Source: Tolypocladium sp. Sup5 PDA-1
Taxonomy: Eukaryota > Ascomycota > Sordariomycetes > Hypocreales > Ophiocordycipitaceae
Assembly: GCA_000750105.3 (NCBI GenBank)
Contig: JPHH03000077.1
Location: forward strand, 1-64,000
Length of the DNA: 64,000 nucleotides
Reading direction: 5' to 3'
The notes under the pieces were generated by a model. That model was not told the DNA's origin. It worked only from the letters and a program-made list of their open reading frames with translations, and ran no database searches. Below are positions 10,314-21,437 of this stretch, in pieces; within the stretch, counting starts at the first letter, position 1; each line of letters begins with the position of its first letter. A program made the position numbers and the translations under genes.

Positions 10314-11977
10314 TTAACGAGCGGTCTTAACTCCGGCCTCGCTTTCAATCGTCTTTTCTTCCCCCACGTGGTCTCCGTTGACCTGTTCCTGTCCAGCCTT
10401 CTCCTCCGTCGACCCGGACCCGGCGCCCTCCAGGTCTTCTTGGTGTCCGTGCATGCCAATCTCGGTGGCGCCAAAGGAGTCTAGTACTTTTACGTACGCG
10501 GGGACGAAGTTGACAGAGAGCGCATAAGTCCACGCCGCGACGAAGAACATCATAGGCACGACCATGGCGAATCCGTCGCCGTGGGCGTCACCGGCGACAC
10601 CCGTCAGAGGTGGGACACACGCACCGCCGACGACGCCGGCGATAATGTATCCGCTGCCGCGCTTGGTATGGCGACCGAGGCCACGCATGCCGAGGGCGAC
10701 GATGGTGGGGAAGCAAATGGACTCGAAGAAGAGGACGATGTAGAGCATCGAGATGCCAATGTTTCCGCCCTGGGTGATGGAGGGGCCGATGAAGATGATG
10801 CAGCAAGTCATGAAAGCGAGGAAGACCCAGCGTGGGCGGACGAATCTCATTATGCCGACTCCGGCAAAACGTCCGATGGCGAAAGCAGCTTGCGCGCCGG
10901 CGAAGAACTTGGCTCCGGTCGCGCTGTCCGTGCCGGGGCGCGTGCCGGTGGCGTAGTTGATGAAGAAGCTGGCAATGGCTATCTGAGCGCCGGTGTAGCA
11001 GAACTGGGCAAAGGCAGCGTGGAAGAGCTTATACTGCTTTCTAAAGGGTTTGTCGTCGGCGTCGCAGTGCGTCTCTTTGGCTTGAAACGCCATATCTGAG
11101 GCACACATATGTTAGTTGGCTGTCCGGGGCAGGGTCGGAAAGACACTTACCGGCGTCGGTAATCTCGGGAATATGCGCAAAGAAAAAGGCGGTCGCAAGA
11201 ATAAGGACAAAGACGGCGATGGAGAGGTAGACCCATTGCACGTTGGCGAGGGCGCGCTCGTCGCTGAAGTTGAAGAAGACGTAGGAGCCGAGGACGGGCG
11301 CGATCACGGTGCCGACGCCGTTGAAGGCCTGGGAGATGTTGATGCGCATCTCGGAAAATCTCGGCGGGCCGCACACTGCATGCCATTAGCCACCGGGCCG
11401 CTTCATGTGCACATGCGGGCTGGACAAGGGGCATACCGGTGATGAAGGGGTTGGCAGCCGTCTCGAGGGAGCCGAGGCCATTGCCGATGATGAAGATGCA
11501 GGCGCAGAAGCCACCGAAGCTCTTGGCCTTGAGGGCCGCGATGGCAAGCAGCGCGCCGACCGCATAGAGGCAGAGCCCCCAGATGAAAACGGCTCGGTAG
11601 CCGTAGTGGCGGAGGATCCAGGCGGCGTGGCCGATGGAAGCGAGAGGGTACGCGCTGGAGGAGCATCAGGTCAGCCGGATTCAAGGGGTTGCCCGCCGTG
11701 TGTTACACATCAGCATGCAATGCAGGAACTGCGCAATGACGTACCCAAAGTATGCGGCCTGCAGGCCCGAGGAACGCGCACGGTCGATGTGGAGGATGGT
11801 CTGGAAATGCTTGTTGAGGGTGTCGAGGAGGCCGTAGCTGAAGCCCCAGAGGAAGAAGAGGACGGTGACGAGGCAGATGGGGAAGATGGACTCGCGCAGC
11901 GTCAGCTCGGCGGCGCGGGTGCGGCGCGCGTCGTCGGCATTGAGGGAGCGCTTCTTGAAGAACTCCTGGGCGCCCAT
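10314..11977 (-). CDS. MFS sugar transporter of the fucose/glucose-galactose permease (FHS) type
   Basis: Four exons: 11977-11745, 11654-11437, 11375-11151 and 11095-10314, 485 residues. Splice phases are consistent throughout. The N-terminus enters the membrane at FPICLVTVLFFLWGFSYG, and the segment AAYFGAYPLASIGHAAW across intron 1 followed by GYRAVFIWGLCLYAVGALL matches the FucP-like family; NPFITVCGPP / RINISQAFNGVG is the other hallmark. About 12 membrane helices are visible, with a hydrophilic acidic C-terminal tail rich in Glu and Gly. Such permeases import hexoses or deoxyhexoses with protons at the plasma membrane; the actual sugar cannot be told from sequence. It is transcribed divergently from the 5.6-kb gap before the phosphate symporter. 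Confidence 0.88.
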
Positions 11978-12734
11978 GGCGGCGGTTGTCGGTTGAGGCG
12001 CGAGCGAGCTTGCACGGATGTTCAGCCTTGTACGTCCGTACGGAGTAGAAGACTAGGCCCGGCACTCGGGCGCAGAGTTGAGCGGCGTCGATTGCTCACC
12101 AAGTTGGAAACGGTCGAGCAGAGCTTGGGACGGGAAGAAGAGACGTCGCAGTCGAAGCTGGGGACGTGATATTTTAACCTGCCCATCCAGAATGGCGGCT
12201 CCTCACAAGCTCAGACCATGTTGCGCCATTCCGCGCCGCTTGCGCGCTGGAGCTGCCGTCGAAGAGGAGGGATGGAGCGATGATCGGGGTGAATGGGCGT
12301 GGACCCAACCCTGGCTGGCTGTGGCCTCCACACCCACTCAAACGCGCCCTGCATCCTTGCCGAATCCAAACTCCCGTCGGCAAATTCTAGCCACCTATTC
12401 CCGTATCGACGTCCCCAAGTATCCACGTATCCAGCCGTGGACTTGGACCATTTTTGCCGCATTGCTGCCCACTTGGCGAAGCCGCCTTGACTGTCAGTTC
12501 TCGAACTGCAAACAGAGGTGAGGCTGTGCGTCTTATATGCCTCAGTCCAGGAGCAATTCGGCCTCCCTTGGACTTGGGTCACATCGCCTCGCTCTGATCC
12601 TGCCCTGCCTTGCGTCTCGCCGCACTCCGTCCGATGCCAAAGGATCCAGCAGCGGCCGTCTGTCGGCGATCCCACGGTACCACGTCCCACCAGATTGGCT
12701 CTCGCTGTCTGCCACGATGGGGAAAAACCTGGGG

Positions 12735-12762
12735 TGCTGCAGGAGGGCTGCTGCAGGAGGGC
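12735..12762. repeat. 14-bp perfect tandem duplication
   Basis: Unit TGCTGCAGGAGGGC, two copies (12735-12748 and 12749-12762). Confidence 0.85.
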
Positions 12763-13502
12763 TGCATGATGGGGTAATTCCCCAGAATCAGCGTTCTGTG
12801 GGGAGTGGCGTCTCGGCACCACGATGATTGGAGACGGCGACTTCTCCGCCACCTCGAGCTCGACTCAATGATCGCCCGAGGGGAGAATACTCGCTCAGCA
12901 TTGCCGCCTGGCGAAGCTCGTCGCCACGCCCGACACGCGACGGTTGGAGAGAAACGCGGGGACGAAGGACCACTGGGATCTGATCGTCGTCCGCTAGAAG
13001 CGATGGAAGTTTCGATGACGAAGGCTCGCAGTCTGTGGGCGAAACCTTCGTGGCCAGTGGTGGCGAGCCTCTGTCGACCCCCCGAACAATGCATTGTGCT
13101 GCGAACGGCCGTAATTGGCTCCTCGACTTTGATCAATTCGAAGAAAGAATGCCGTGGCATATTAGGGCGTCTCCGCCTATCATGACGATGACGATGACGA
13201 TGCACTGCTCTTGGCTTCGTGGTTCTGGGCTAAACGGCGGGCGGTTTGTCTTGGGCTGTGAATTGTTCCGACGCTTCCCAACTGCTCGAGGGGAGACTCG
13301 ACACACCTCTGCAACGCCACAGCGCGCGCGTGGAGGACTGAATGTTCGCCACGGACGGGCTGCTCACGGAGATGATGGCCCGGATTCGATGTCCGCTGCT
13401 GTGTCGTGACTCGGCGTGCTTTTGTTCCAGAAGCTCTGTGTGCTGGACGTTGCGGAGTGGAGGGCTTGGCTTTCCTCTTTGGAAGCTTGGCTCGCACAAC
13501 AT

Positions 13503-16305
13503 CACGTGCCAATTTGGACGTCGCAACTGCAACCCTGGTGAGAGGGCGAAATATTAAGAGACAACCTTTCTTTCTTTCTAGGTAGTTATCGGCTGTGCTG
13601 TTGTGTTGCCTGCTGGGGCATCACGGGTGGCACCGATTGCTTCGTCGCCTTGGGCAGCTCAGAAAGCATCGTTGAACCTTTCCGCTGCAAAAACATCCGC
13701 CTCCTGGCCGCCACCGTTTCGAAGAGACTGCTGCTTCAAGCGACTGCTTCTCTCTCTATTTCCAGGAATTCCCGGACGTTGCTTCGATACCCAGTTCGCA
13801 CTACTAGAAGCTTCAGCCGCGGATACACAGCGCGGTGCGAAGTACGAAGTACAACTCCATGTACTCCGTACAAGCCCGCTGTAACGCTCTGAACCAAGGT
13901 GCCTGCTAGCCAGGAGGCGCATGGCGCACCTGCCACTCCGCACAAAGGTTCTGGATGTGCGTCTCGGTCGCGTGGTCTGGAATCGTCTCGCAGCACGAAA
14001 TCCACCTCCGACCCTGGTGCGATTCACAGGACGTTTGTGCACGTTTCTCGTTCTTACCGCTGGAGTGGTTGGGCTCGGGTGGCTGTTCGATGCGTGGCTG
14101 ATGGCCCGCGATGTGCTAACCGTTTACATGGGTAGAGTTTGGCAGGGGGTTCACCAGCCGCTCGCGCGAGTATAAATCCAACGAAATCCACCTGCATCAA
14201 GATGCGGTTCGTGGCACTGTGATGCCAGTTAGAACACGCTGATGGCACCCGCAAGCCGCCGACGTGTACGCCAGCGTTGCGAAAGATACTCAACTGAGAT
14301 TGTCTCGGCATCCAAGCACATCATTGCAGCACACCAGGTCCTTTCGCGGAAAATTTCGGCACCGGCTCGACAACGTGGGCGAAACGAAACTTTTGCAGTT
14401 GCAACTTGCCGAATCCAATGGACTACTTGTTCCGGCGCAGACCCATTGCGTGCTGGCCCAACATCGCGACGACATCGATGCCCAGCAGCGGCGAACTCGA
14501 CTCGAGTTTCTCAGGCAAGTGTACACGAGCAACAGACTCAGGCGCAGACAGCACAGGCAGGGGCCGTGTGCAATGGACTCTTTGACATAGGAGACGGCCG
14601 CCGGCAAGTACCCGGCCGGGGAGAATTGCAATACCGGAGTCGAAGGACGAGTACCTTTTCGATGAAGAGCACGATATGGACGCACAGCCCATTCGAAGCA
14701 GAATCCGCACCGCGGCTCACGTTCGAGAGGTTTTGTTGTTCATTGTTCCCACGTCAGGTGCTGCCAGTATATTGCTCGGGTACAAGCGTCTCGTCGTCTC
14801 GTCATCTCGGCGTCATCAATCGTTCTCTCGTTACGTTACTTGCGGTTCCTCGTCATAGGGGTTGGAGAGAGCCGGATATTGGGTGATCGTTTGGATCGCT
14901 CGGCCGCTCGATTCTGGGCAATTGTTGAGTCGGGCTGGCATGACGAAAGTACAGTCTTGACGTGCCGCTGTGCAAATCGAACCAGACCCTCTGGTATAAG
15001 AGGGGTCGATGCTTGGCAAGACCAGAGTGTATAGATCCCGAAGTCGACGCCTCAACGGTCGAGATGGAAGCACAGCGTTTCATCTGAAGGAGGAGAATTT
15101 GCGACTCGAAAATTGTTCGGGGCAAAATCAAGCTGGATAGCGATTGACTGATGGCTGCAACCGTACCACGTGGATACTGGATGTGCGTCGTACACTCGCA
15201 TCGCCGGTCAGAATTTTGTGCATCGAATCCTGTCAAGGCGCTCGTCAAGTGACGGTCATAGACGGCAGCACGTGGGCTGCCTTGTCTTTTCAATGTGTTT
15301 CCTGTCGGACCCCCATGTGACAGCAGAGAAACTATTGTATTCTTGGTATTCTTGGCAGCGGGCAGCGCTGGTGGTAAAGTCCACAAAACTTTGCCTGGCC
15401 CACGGAGAGGGCTCGTGGGAATAACGACGGTTCAAGCGCTGGCCGAGCCCGTTACGAGCACCAGCACGACGGAAAACAACGGTTGGTTGACTACCCTTCA
15501 CCATTTCCCAAGATTCTTGCTAGTTCGGCGCTGGTTGGAACACAACTGATAACAGTGGAAACTGCGGCCGGCCGAACACGGCTGGGAAAAAGCCCACATG
15601 AGGAGTGGTTTATGGCGCAAGACACGCAGGGCGTCTGCTGGACTGCCGCAGACGTCGCTCCTTGACAATGCAAATTCGCCTGCACGAGACGGAGTTCTTG
15701 AAGTTGGCTACGGGCACATGCCGGGGGAGAAACCCGGGGCGTCAAGGCAGTATTGATCGCGAGTCTATTCCCTTTTGGAGACCGACGGCTTGTCACGGCG
15801 CAGGGCTTTCTGCGGAGTACACCCAAGCAAACGCCATATATTGCCTCTGAGCGACAAAGTTCGCATCTTGGCACGCGACAGCTCAACTTGCGGTTTCAGC
15901 CCACTTGCCCGTCGATTCTGCGATCGAGTTCGAGTTTGCCGCGCGAGGATCCTGCGTTGAGTCGGGCATCTCGTACCGGCAAGAGCCTGCGACGATGTTG
16001 CGAGGCGTGCGCTTAGAGGTCGCGACGGGCTTGGCATAAACGTGCTTGCAGCGCTTTCTCCGGGTGGTTGACGGCGGACGATGGGATTCTTGGCATCTGG
16101 ATCCGGTAACGCAGCAGCAAACGCTTTCGTCTCGGGCGAGTCAAGGGCAACCGACGATGCATGGAAGAGAGCATGTCACGCAGAGACCCAAAACCTCGAA
16201 GTGGATTTTGACTGACGGCCAAGGGGCTGCCAAGGGGCGGCTGACGAGGCGTTCTAGAATGTCGCGAGGACGAGATATCGACGAGGCCAACGACTGCCAC
16301 ACGTG
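13503..16305. promoter_or_regulatory. Cluster of CACGTG boxes upstream of the phosphate symporter
   Basis: CACGTG occurs at 13503-13508, 15167-15172, 15269-15274 and 16300-16305. The 15269 copy sits in GCACGTGGG, the strong form bound by yeast Pho4; its Neurospora counterpart NUC-1 also binds CACGTG. The motif is known from the phosphate-starvation pathway; assignment to this gene rests on position. CACGTG also occurs elsewhere in the window at about one per 5 kb, so the cluster is suggestive only. Confidence 0.35.
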
Positions 16306-17357
16306 GAGGTGACGATTGCCGTGATTGGCCAAGAGAAGCACGAGGTTCCCCGATTTGGAGGTGTCGCGGGCCTGTGTCATACGGTTCGTACCCGCACCTC
16401 CTTGGCGCACTAACTAACTTAGAGTGGGTGTTTAAAGTTCGTTTTTACCTTTGGCAGGGGTGCGTGCCTCTCGAACTTCAGCAGTTGCATCCGAGGGGCG
16501 ACGCCGTCGGCGCCAGCAGCGTGTGCGCTCCCGTGAGCTACGGACGACTGGCGGCAGGATTCAGTTGGGCCAGTTGGTGGCGTGGCCTGCTGCTGAAGTG
16601 GGAAGAGGCCGTGATGGACCGTGGCCAGTCGTTGACGACCATTGACTTTGCGAACCCGGCTTGTCACTGCGGGTGGCGCATCCCTTCCATCGTTCGCTCC
16701 GGAGCTTGGGGTGGTGTGCCGTTCGGTACGAGCACCTGCACCCTCCCTTTGTGGTGTCAAAGCGTTCGAAGGGTCTCCGAGGATCTGGCTCGTGGCGATC
16801 TATGCGCTGCCGTGGAACACTACTACAGCCGTACTTGGCACGAGAGACTCACGTCTGTCGATGCCGTCAAGTCCCTGGCCGAGCACAGGTACACCGAGCT
16901 GGCTGCTCTGCGAGTTGGTCGCGTGCCTCTCCCGCAAGTTGAAGGCTCCCTGCCTGCTCTCGCCAACTCTGATCAGATCAGCGCCATCAGGAACACGCCC
17001 CGTGGGCCTCCCCGTTGCTGGCCCCACGCGGTCTTCATCCCGGCACGATGGAGACCTTGTTCGGGACCCTTGCCTCGCCCCAGGTCGTTGTCGACACAAA
17101 CTTGCTCCAATAAGCATAACCGGCGCTGGCACGGCGAGCCAACTGGATCCGTTGCTTGCAGACCGAGGCGCTCTTTGGTGGCCTTGGCCCGCAGTCCAGC
17201 ACGACGCCACACGGTTCAGGCTTTTGTCCAAGGTCCGCTCTGTTGGTTGCGCGTGGGTTGGGTCCCTGTCTTTATGCGGAACCTATTTGCCTCTGCCTCT
17301 GCCTCTGCCTCTGCCTTGACTTTCGTCTCGAGTTTGGTCGCTCGCACTGGGGATATC

Positions 17358-17365
17358 CTATATAG
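17358..17365 (+). promoter_or_regulatory. Possible TATA-like element of the phosphate symporter gene
   Basis: CTATATAG, about 215 bp upstream of ATG 17579, followed by a pyrimidine-rich leader. Confidence 0.35.
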
Positions 17366-17578
17366 ACCATCCAGTCCCTCTGTGCTGCCCTCCCCGTCTT
17401 TTCTTGCTCCGTCCCAAGTTGCACCTCACACCCTCTCCTTTTTTTCCCTTTTCCAACTTCCGGGTACTCAGGCTCCCCGTGCCTACGCCCGCTCTCACAG
17501 CACATCCCTCTTCGGGAAGAGAGAGAACAAAGGAGACAGGTCGAGCAGTCGTGGTACTGCCCGCAAAGAACGGCCACG

Positions 17579-19429
17579 ATGACTACCCTCCACCAATACG
17601 ACTACCTCTTTGCCGTCGGCACCATCTTCGCCTTCCTCGATGCGTGGAACATTGGTGCCAACGATGTCGCCAACTCGTGGGCCAGCTCGGTCTCCTCCCG
17701 CTCCGTGTCCTACCTCCAGGCCATGCTGGGCGCCTCCGCCATGGAGTTCACCGGTGCCCTGGGTGTCGGTGGGCGTGTAGCCGACACCATCCGAACCAAG
17801 GTCGTCGACATCAAGGCCTTTGACGACCAGCCCGCGCTGCTCATGCTGGGCATGGTTTGCGCCGTCATCGCCTCGTCCTGCTACCTCACCATGGCCACCC
17901 GCTTCGGTATGCCCGTCTCGACTACTCACTCCATCCTGGGCGGTGTCCTGGGTATGGGCATCGGTGCTCTTGGTAGCGGCGGTGTCACCTGGGTTGGCTA
18001 CAACAAGGACGGCAGCGTCAACATCAAGGAGGGTGTTGTTCAGGTGAGTCTCCATGAGGCATCGCTTTGAGTTTCTTCATCGGCTGACAGTCCCACTTCG
18101 CAGGTCTTCCTCGCTTGGATCATCGCCCCGGTCATGTCTGGTGCCTTTGGTGCCATCATCTTCACCATCACCATGTATGGCGTCCTTCTGCGCTCCAACC
18201 CCGCCATGAGGGGTCTCATTCTGGTCCCCATTTACTTCTGGGTCACGGCCTCTCTCATTGTCATGCTCCTGCTCTGGAAGGGTGGCGACTACAAGGTCGA
18301 CCTGACCGAAGCCCAGATCCCCGGTGTCATCGTCGCTACCGGCGCCGGATGGGGCCTGCTCATGGCCATCTTCCTCGTTCCTTGGCTGTACCGAGTCGTC
18401 ATCAAGGAGGACTGGCAGCTGCGCTCCTGGCACATCCTCCAGGGCCCGCTGCTGCTCCGCCGTGGCGAGGTGCCTCCTCCTCCGGCCGACTTCAAGGGCG
18501 TTGTCCGCAACTTCTACGAGGGCCACTTGACCCGTGAGGAGCTCGACGCTCGCCGCGCCCAGCACGCTGCCACCGTCACCGAGGACGTCGAGGGCCAGCA
18601 CGAGAAGAAGGTTGCCGGCTCCGACACCTCTGCTCAGGACGTCGAGCCCGTCGAGAACGCTGCCCCCCAGCATAAGTCGCTGATCGGGCCTAAGCCCGAG
18701 GGCCCCTGGTACACTGGCGCCTACATGTGGTGGTTCGTCAAGTGGCTCGTCCTCCGCGGCGTCGACCAGGACGTTGTCAGCTCCCAGAGCGACAAGTCGG
18801 TCATTGCTGGTGACGTCGAGGAGATCCACGCCCGTGCCCGCCACTACGACAACCGCACCGAGTTCCTCTACACCTTCCTCCAGGTCATGACCGCAGCCGC
18901 CGCGTCCTTTACCCACGGCGCCAACGACGTCGCCAACGCCGTCGGCCCCTATGCTTCCATCTACCAGATCTGGCAGAGCGGCGCGATCCCCGGCAAGAAG
19001 TCGCCCGTGCCCCTCTGGATTCTGGCCTTTGGTGGTGCGGGCATCGTCATCGGTCTCTGGACGTATGGCTACCACATCATGCGCAACCTGGGCAACCGCG
19101 TCACCCTCATGTCGCCGTCGCGTGGTTTCTCCATGGAGCTGGGCTCCGTCATTACCGTCATCATGGCCACCCGGCTTGGTACGTATCACCTCCTGAACAT
19201 GTTCGGTCGACACATTTGCTGACTCTCTTCCCTCACAGAGCTCCCCGTCTCTACCACCCAGTGCATCACTGGCGCCATTGTCGGTGTCGGTCTCTGCAAC
19301 GGCGACTGGCGCGCCATTAACTGGCGCATGGTTGCGTGGATCTACCTCGGTTGGTTCATCACCGTGCCCACCGCCGGTCTGATCTCCGGTATCCTCATGG
19401 GCTTCATCACCTACTCTCCTCACTGGTAA
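17579..19429 (+). CDS. PHO89: Na+/phosphate symporter (Pho89 / PiT family)
   Basis: Three exons, 17579-18043, 18104-19178 and 19239-19429, give 576 residues. Both halves carry the PiT duplication signature: GANDVANS at residues 26-33 and THGANDVANAVGP in the second half, each followed later by PVSTTH / PVSTTQ. Helices cluster at both ends with a long hydrophilic loop between (about residues 300-420, with a charged Glu/His/Lys stretch). The protein is the fungal high-affinity sodium-phosphate cotransporter of the plasma membrane (Neurospora PHO-4 type), normally induced by phosphate starvation. It has a 5.6-kb upstream gap with CACGTG boxes. The ORF of 448 codons on the opposite strand is a shadow. 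Confidence 0.95.
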
Positions 19430-20607
19430 GGGTGCGTGTTGTCTGCATGTTTCGATGTTTTAAAGCTGGCCGGTCCGTTTTGGGAGCTTGTTTAGACGCA
19501 TGATGGGTCAATGATGGGAGCCCCGATAGGAGGGGAGGGAAAAGCGTTCTAGTGCTGCATGTTGCATACATGTGGAGGATATATACCCAGTCAAGCAAAT
19601 AATAGAAGGTCAACAACCCTTGCTTCGATGCAATGTGTATCGGCAGTTGAAATCCTTTGATGGTGCAGGTTGGTACTTGAAGGCCCGCATTCTCGGCCAG
19701 ACCCGGCATACGATCCGACTCAGATGGAGCAACCAGGGGCCCATGTTGAATCGAAGATGTGGTCAATCGCGGGGTCTCTTCATAATGATTCGATCCTCCG
19801 CCGTTGAAGACACAGAGCCCAATCCACGTCGGAAGCGGCCGCGCAGCCCGTCGTCGGTCCAGTCGTGTGCGTGTGACTCGAGGGGTCGCACAAGGGAGCC
19901 CACCCGTACGGAGCGCGCACAGTCCATTGGCTCGCCGCACGAAGCACGCAACGTGACAGATGCATGCAGTGAAAGGCCTTCTGCGTGGCGTTTTTTCTGG
20001 CATATGGAGTTGACCTTGGCTATGAAGAATGTGTCGATGCCCGACTCTCTGACTCGACGGCATCTCGGACCGGCCCGGTCTTTGGCGGCGCAGGGAACAA
20101 TAGCCCGAAGACTTCTTCTTTTCTTCTTCCTCACTTGTATGCGAGGAACGCTGCCAGGGGCCCTGGACTGTGGGACGAGTCCCTGGGGATGGAACCCTAC
20201 GTCCCTCGCCGGCGATACTCGGTATCCGTACCTGCAGCAACATCACTGCAGCCATGCCGGCCTCGCATGCTCAAGAAGTCATGGAACGCCCAAATCGTCC
20301 CCTTATCTGCAGAAGCACGGAGCAGCAGCAGGGCCCCTCGGCTATTCAAGGGAGCACCCCCGTTCCCGCTCGTCCCGCCCTGTACCCCCCCGGGGTCCCG
20401 CCGCTGGGCCTGAGCTTTTTTTCTAGAATTCGCTCCCCCCAATCCGCGACCAGCTCGCGTGACACCGCCGACGATGCAGAAAGCGACGGCGGCGGCGTCT
20501 GCCCCAATGGCATGTGAGACGCCGAGCAGGTAGTAGGGCCGTGAGAAAAGCAAACATGCATGCTTGTGATGCCTCCTGAGTCCGAGGGCTCCCGTCCACG
20601 GCCCAAT

Positions 20608-20627
20608 CCCCCCCCCCCCCCCCCCCC
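20608..20627. repeat. 20-base poly-C tract
   Basis: Twenty consecutive C in intergenic DNA. Confidence 0.9.
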
Positions 20628-21280
20628 TGGCTGGATATGTGTTCAACTTGGCCGCTATGCAGCTAACAACACGTTCCTGTTCTGTTTTTAACCCGTTCCA
20701 ACGACGTGTTATGTTAGTTCGGTGGCCATGTTCCCGTTTCGGTGAACCCGCCATTTGTTCACTCGGCGATCTCCCGTCTCCTGCTGTGTACTGAAGCAGT
20801 ACAGTCGCCGCACCACCAACAACTCACGCACACACGCCGAGCCCCCCGTCCGTCTCGGCGGCGAGTCGGAGGGAGGGCAGGGAACCTCACACAGACAGCG
20901 CTGCGCCGGGCCACGGGTGGCTAGTGAATCCCTCGTGGTGTTGCTGGCCGTCTCTGTGGGAGGGGAGCACGCGAGGGGACGCTTCTGCGCACGCTTCAGC
21001 TTCAGCTTGTGTTCAGTGTTGGTCCTCGTTCACCCGCCTGCCTGACACACCATGTGGCGAGAGAGGGTAGGCGACGCAGCCAATCCCCGAGGGACGGCGG
21101 GCTTGGGATGATCGTGGGGAGACGGTCTTTGATGGGTTCTTCAGCTGGGCCGTGAACAAAGGGTTGTGAATCTCGTACAAGTCCTGCTCAGTCGCCTGAT
21201 CCGTCACATCGACGGTGGGGCTTTGGAGGGACTGGACCGGCGTCTCTTTGTAGGTGTGAGATGTGAGATTCTCTCGGTGC

Positions 21281-21288
21281 TATAAATA
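21281..21288 (+). promoter_or_regulatory. TATA box of the flavin monooxygenase gene
   Basis: TATAAATA, 157 bp before ATG 21438, followed by a CT-rich start region with repeated TCTCA motifs. Confidence 0.55.
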
Positions 21289-21437
21289 CCGAGTTCGTCT
21301 CTTCTTCCTTCTGAATAAAGGCTCTCACTTAGACCTCATCGCCCTCTGAGTCTCGACCACCACTCCTCGTCTCAAGCTCTCAACTCTCAGCCATCGCCTC
21401 AACCCCATCGTTTCGACTGCCTGTCCTTCATCTCACC

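Larger units (their letters stand above)
11978..17578. other. 5.6-kb region without a convincing gene
   Basis: Unusually long for this gene density. Frames stay open at random because of GC content, but no motif, splice pattern or codon bias is convincing; the longest (16374-17582, 402 codons) looks non-coding. Small repeats: a 14-bp tandem pair at 12735-12762, a GACGAT run at 13184-13202, and CCTCTG repeats at 17289-17315. Copies of the TACTTCGTAC-type palindrome lie at 12030-12047 and 13837-13871. It may be a long upstream regulatory region of the phosphate symporter or hold a non-coding transcript. Confidence 0.55.
19430..21437. other. Intergenic region with a poly-C tract
   Basis: No gene seen in 2 kb. 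Contains a 20-base poly-C run and the promoter of the flavin monooxygenase. Confidence 0.55.

Noticed and set aside
11405..12169. 254-codon plus-strand ORF
   Set aside because: Shadow of the MFS permease exons on the minus strand.
16374..17582. 402-codon plus-strand ORF just upstream of PHO89
   Set aside because: Overlaps the symporter start, contains a CCTCTG repeat read as Ala-Ser, and has a non-protein-like composition without motifs. Probably open by chance in GC-rich leader DNA.
18077..19423. 448-codon ORF opposite the phosphate symporter
   Set aside because: Antisense shadow of the strongly GC3-biased PHO89 gene; low-complexity Asp/Gly/Glu composition and no motifs.
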